Program-made: the position numbers and the translations under genes | NCBI GenBank assembly: GCA_005884855.1 | Contig: VAZS01000037.1 | Location: 1-6,773, forward strand | Direction: 5' to 3' | DNA: 6,773 nucleotides | Source of the DNA: Alphaproteobacteria bacterium | Lineage (GTDB): Bacteria > Pseudomonadota > Alphaproteobacteria > Rhizobiales > Xanthobacteraceae | Notes under the pieces: model-generated | The model's database searches: none | Seen by the model: only the letters and a program-made list of their open reading frames with translations | What the model was told of the DNA's origin: nothing | Shown here: positions 6,707-6,773 of the stretch, one piece after another | Position numbering within the stretch: the first letter of the stretch is position 1 | Layout of the letters: every line of letters begins with the position of its first letter

Positions 6707-6773
6707 GCGTCTCGTCATCGATCACGTCGGCCACTTTGGCGACGGCGTCGTGGTTGCCGGCGGGCACAACGTC
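6699..6773 (+). CDS. Probable TrmA/RumA-type class I SAM-dependent RNA methyltransferase, first 25 codons only
   Basis: From GTG 6699 the frame reads VVERLVIDHVGHFGDGVVVAGG and is open to the window edge. This resembles the N-terminal TRAM-like beta-barrel of the COG2265 RNA uridine-5-methyltransferases, where an (M)VERLxIDxxGxxGDG start is usual. Such a gene commonly follows tlyA in this group of alphaproteobacteria. GTG 6699-6701 overlaps the tlyA stop (6704-6706) by 8 bases, consistent with translational coupling. The methyltransferase domain and catalytic Cys lie outside the window, so the family call rests on a short segment and on context. Confidence 0.65.
   Translation, partial: MVERLVIDHVGHFGDGVVVAGGHNV

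Noticed and set aside
1..6773. New defence or mobile system built from nucleotidase, deacetylase and hydrolase genes
   Set aside because: No integrase, transposase, toxin, nuclease effector or terminal repeats are seen, and the flanking genes are ordinary housekeeping genes in a familiar order.

Overview
The window is a piece of a GC-rich alphaproteobacterial chromosome. The protein sequences (Dxs, XseB, TlyA and a YVQGYDPRG / GHSSGS hydrolase) look most like the Bradyrhizobium / Rhodopseudomonas / Afipia group. This placement rests on recognising protein wording and gene order, not on a search. All recognisable genes lie on the + strand.

Layout: (1) the C-terminal part of a secreted-type 5'-nucleotidase / metallophosphatase, entering from the left edge and ending at 1087. 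(2) A class II histone-deacetylase-like amidohydrolase, whose original ATG abuts the nucleotidase stop but whose N-terminus is damaged, so that the longest readable frame starts at GTG 1133. (3) xseB (2054-2305), the small subunit of exonuclease VII. (4) A 175-bp spacer with two different short tandem repeats (21 bp x2 and 12 bp x4). (5) A membrane-associated alpha/beta-hydrolase-like gene broken by a frameshift, probably an out-of-frame deletion, near 3048. (6) A spacer of about 335 bp with no recognisable gene. (7) dxs (best start GTG 4011, end 5936), first enzyme of the MEP isoprenoid pathway. (8) tlyA (5969-6706), an S4-domain rRNA 2'-O-methyltransferase. (9) The first 25 codons of a probable TrmA/RumA-type RNA methyltransferase, overlapping tlyA by 8 bases and leaving at the right edge.

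The xseB - dxs - tlyA - RNA methyltransferase order is a housekeeping neighbourhood: DNA repair, isoprenoid precursor supply and rRNA modification. dxs, tlyA and the methyltransferase are close together (32-bp gap, then an overlap) and are probably co-transcribed. The core genes have intact catalytic residues, while the two accessory genes on either side of xseB both carry damage. I see no mobile element, CRISPR array, tRNA/rRNA or defence cassette, and no convincing new system. The points most worth a look are the two damaged genes, the two in-frame tandem repeats and the unexplained spacer before dxs.
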